This document shows positions 24,288-24,318 of a stretch of 24,318 bases of DNA, piece after piece. The notes below the pieces were generated by a model, which had not been told where the DNA came from, made no database searches, and saw only the letters and a program-made list of their open reading frames with translations. The DNA is taken from positions 1 through 24,318 of the forward strand of contig JASNJN010000079.1 of assembly GCA_030180075.1 (NCBI GenBank), in the 5' to 3' direction. Made by a program: the position numbers and the translations under genes. This stretch comes from Mikrocytos mackini (Eukaryota; Endomyxa; Ascetosporea; Mikrocytida; Mikrocytiidae). Within the stretch, counting starts at the first letter, position 1. Each line of letters begins with the position of its first letter.

Positions 24288-24318
24288 TGGTAGCGATATT
24301 TAAAAGCAATAAACGGCA

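Overview
This window looks like nuclear DNA of an AT-rich, intron-poor eukaryote. The best guess is a large-genome microsporidian or a similarly reduced intracellular parasite related to fungi. Evidence: single-exon genes of standard code with fast-evolving products, divergent genes whose start codons are only 24 and 31 bp apart, an AAATTT-like box just before many starts (a known microsporidian start-proximal signal), secreted or single-pass membrane proteins of unknown family, and fungal-style divergent histone pairs. The species cannot be named from sequence alone. Two N positions (22114, 22188) show this is an imperfect assembly.

Layout. 1-290: pyrimidine-rich 34-bp tandem repeat. 502-11704: gene-dense block with a small transmembrane ORF (-), secreted protein P1 (+), tRNA-Gln(CTG) (-), a UMP-CMP/adenylate kinase (+), an Rqc2/NEMF homologue (-), membrane proteins P2 and P3 (+), a TBC Rab-GAP with an N-terminal membrane segment (-), a SLY1-type Sec1/Munc18 protein (-), and a DNAJC8-like J protein (+). 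11705-19765: a gene-poor mobile-element graveyard. It holds two decayed copies of one non-LTR retrotransposon 3' end, a large fold-back repeat, at least two hAT-type MITEs with exact 8-bp target duplications, a MITE with 20-bp-spaced iterons, and a 232-bp MITE nested inside one retroelement copy. 19766-22646: all four core histones as two divergent pairs, H4/H3 and H2A/H2B. 23106-23855: a C2H2 zinc-finger ORF, followed by another hAT-like GC-rich repeat that runs almost to the window end.

The housekeeping genes cover nucleotide salvage, ribosome quality control, ER-Golgi SNARE fusion, Rab inactivation and probably splicing. They show no operon logic. The main points of interest are P1/P2/P3, which share a weak motif and may be one undescribed secreted/type I membrane family; the Rqc2 homologue, which seems to lack the Asp-Arg pair needed for CAT tailing; histones with a conserved H3 tail but strongly diverged cores and H4 K20 changed to Arg; and a well-preserved stratigraphy of small non-autonomous transposons.
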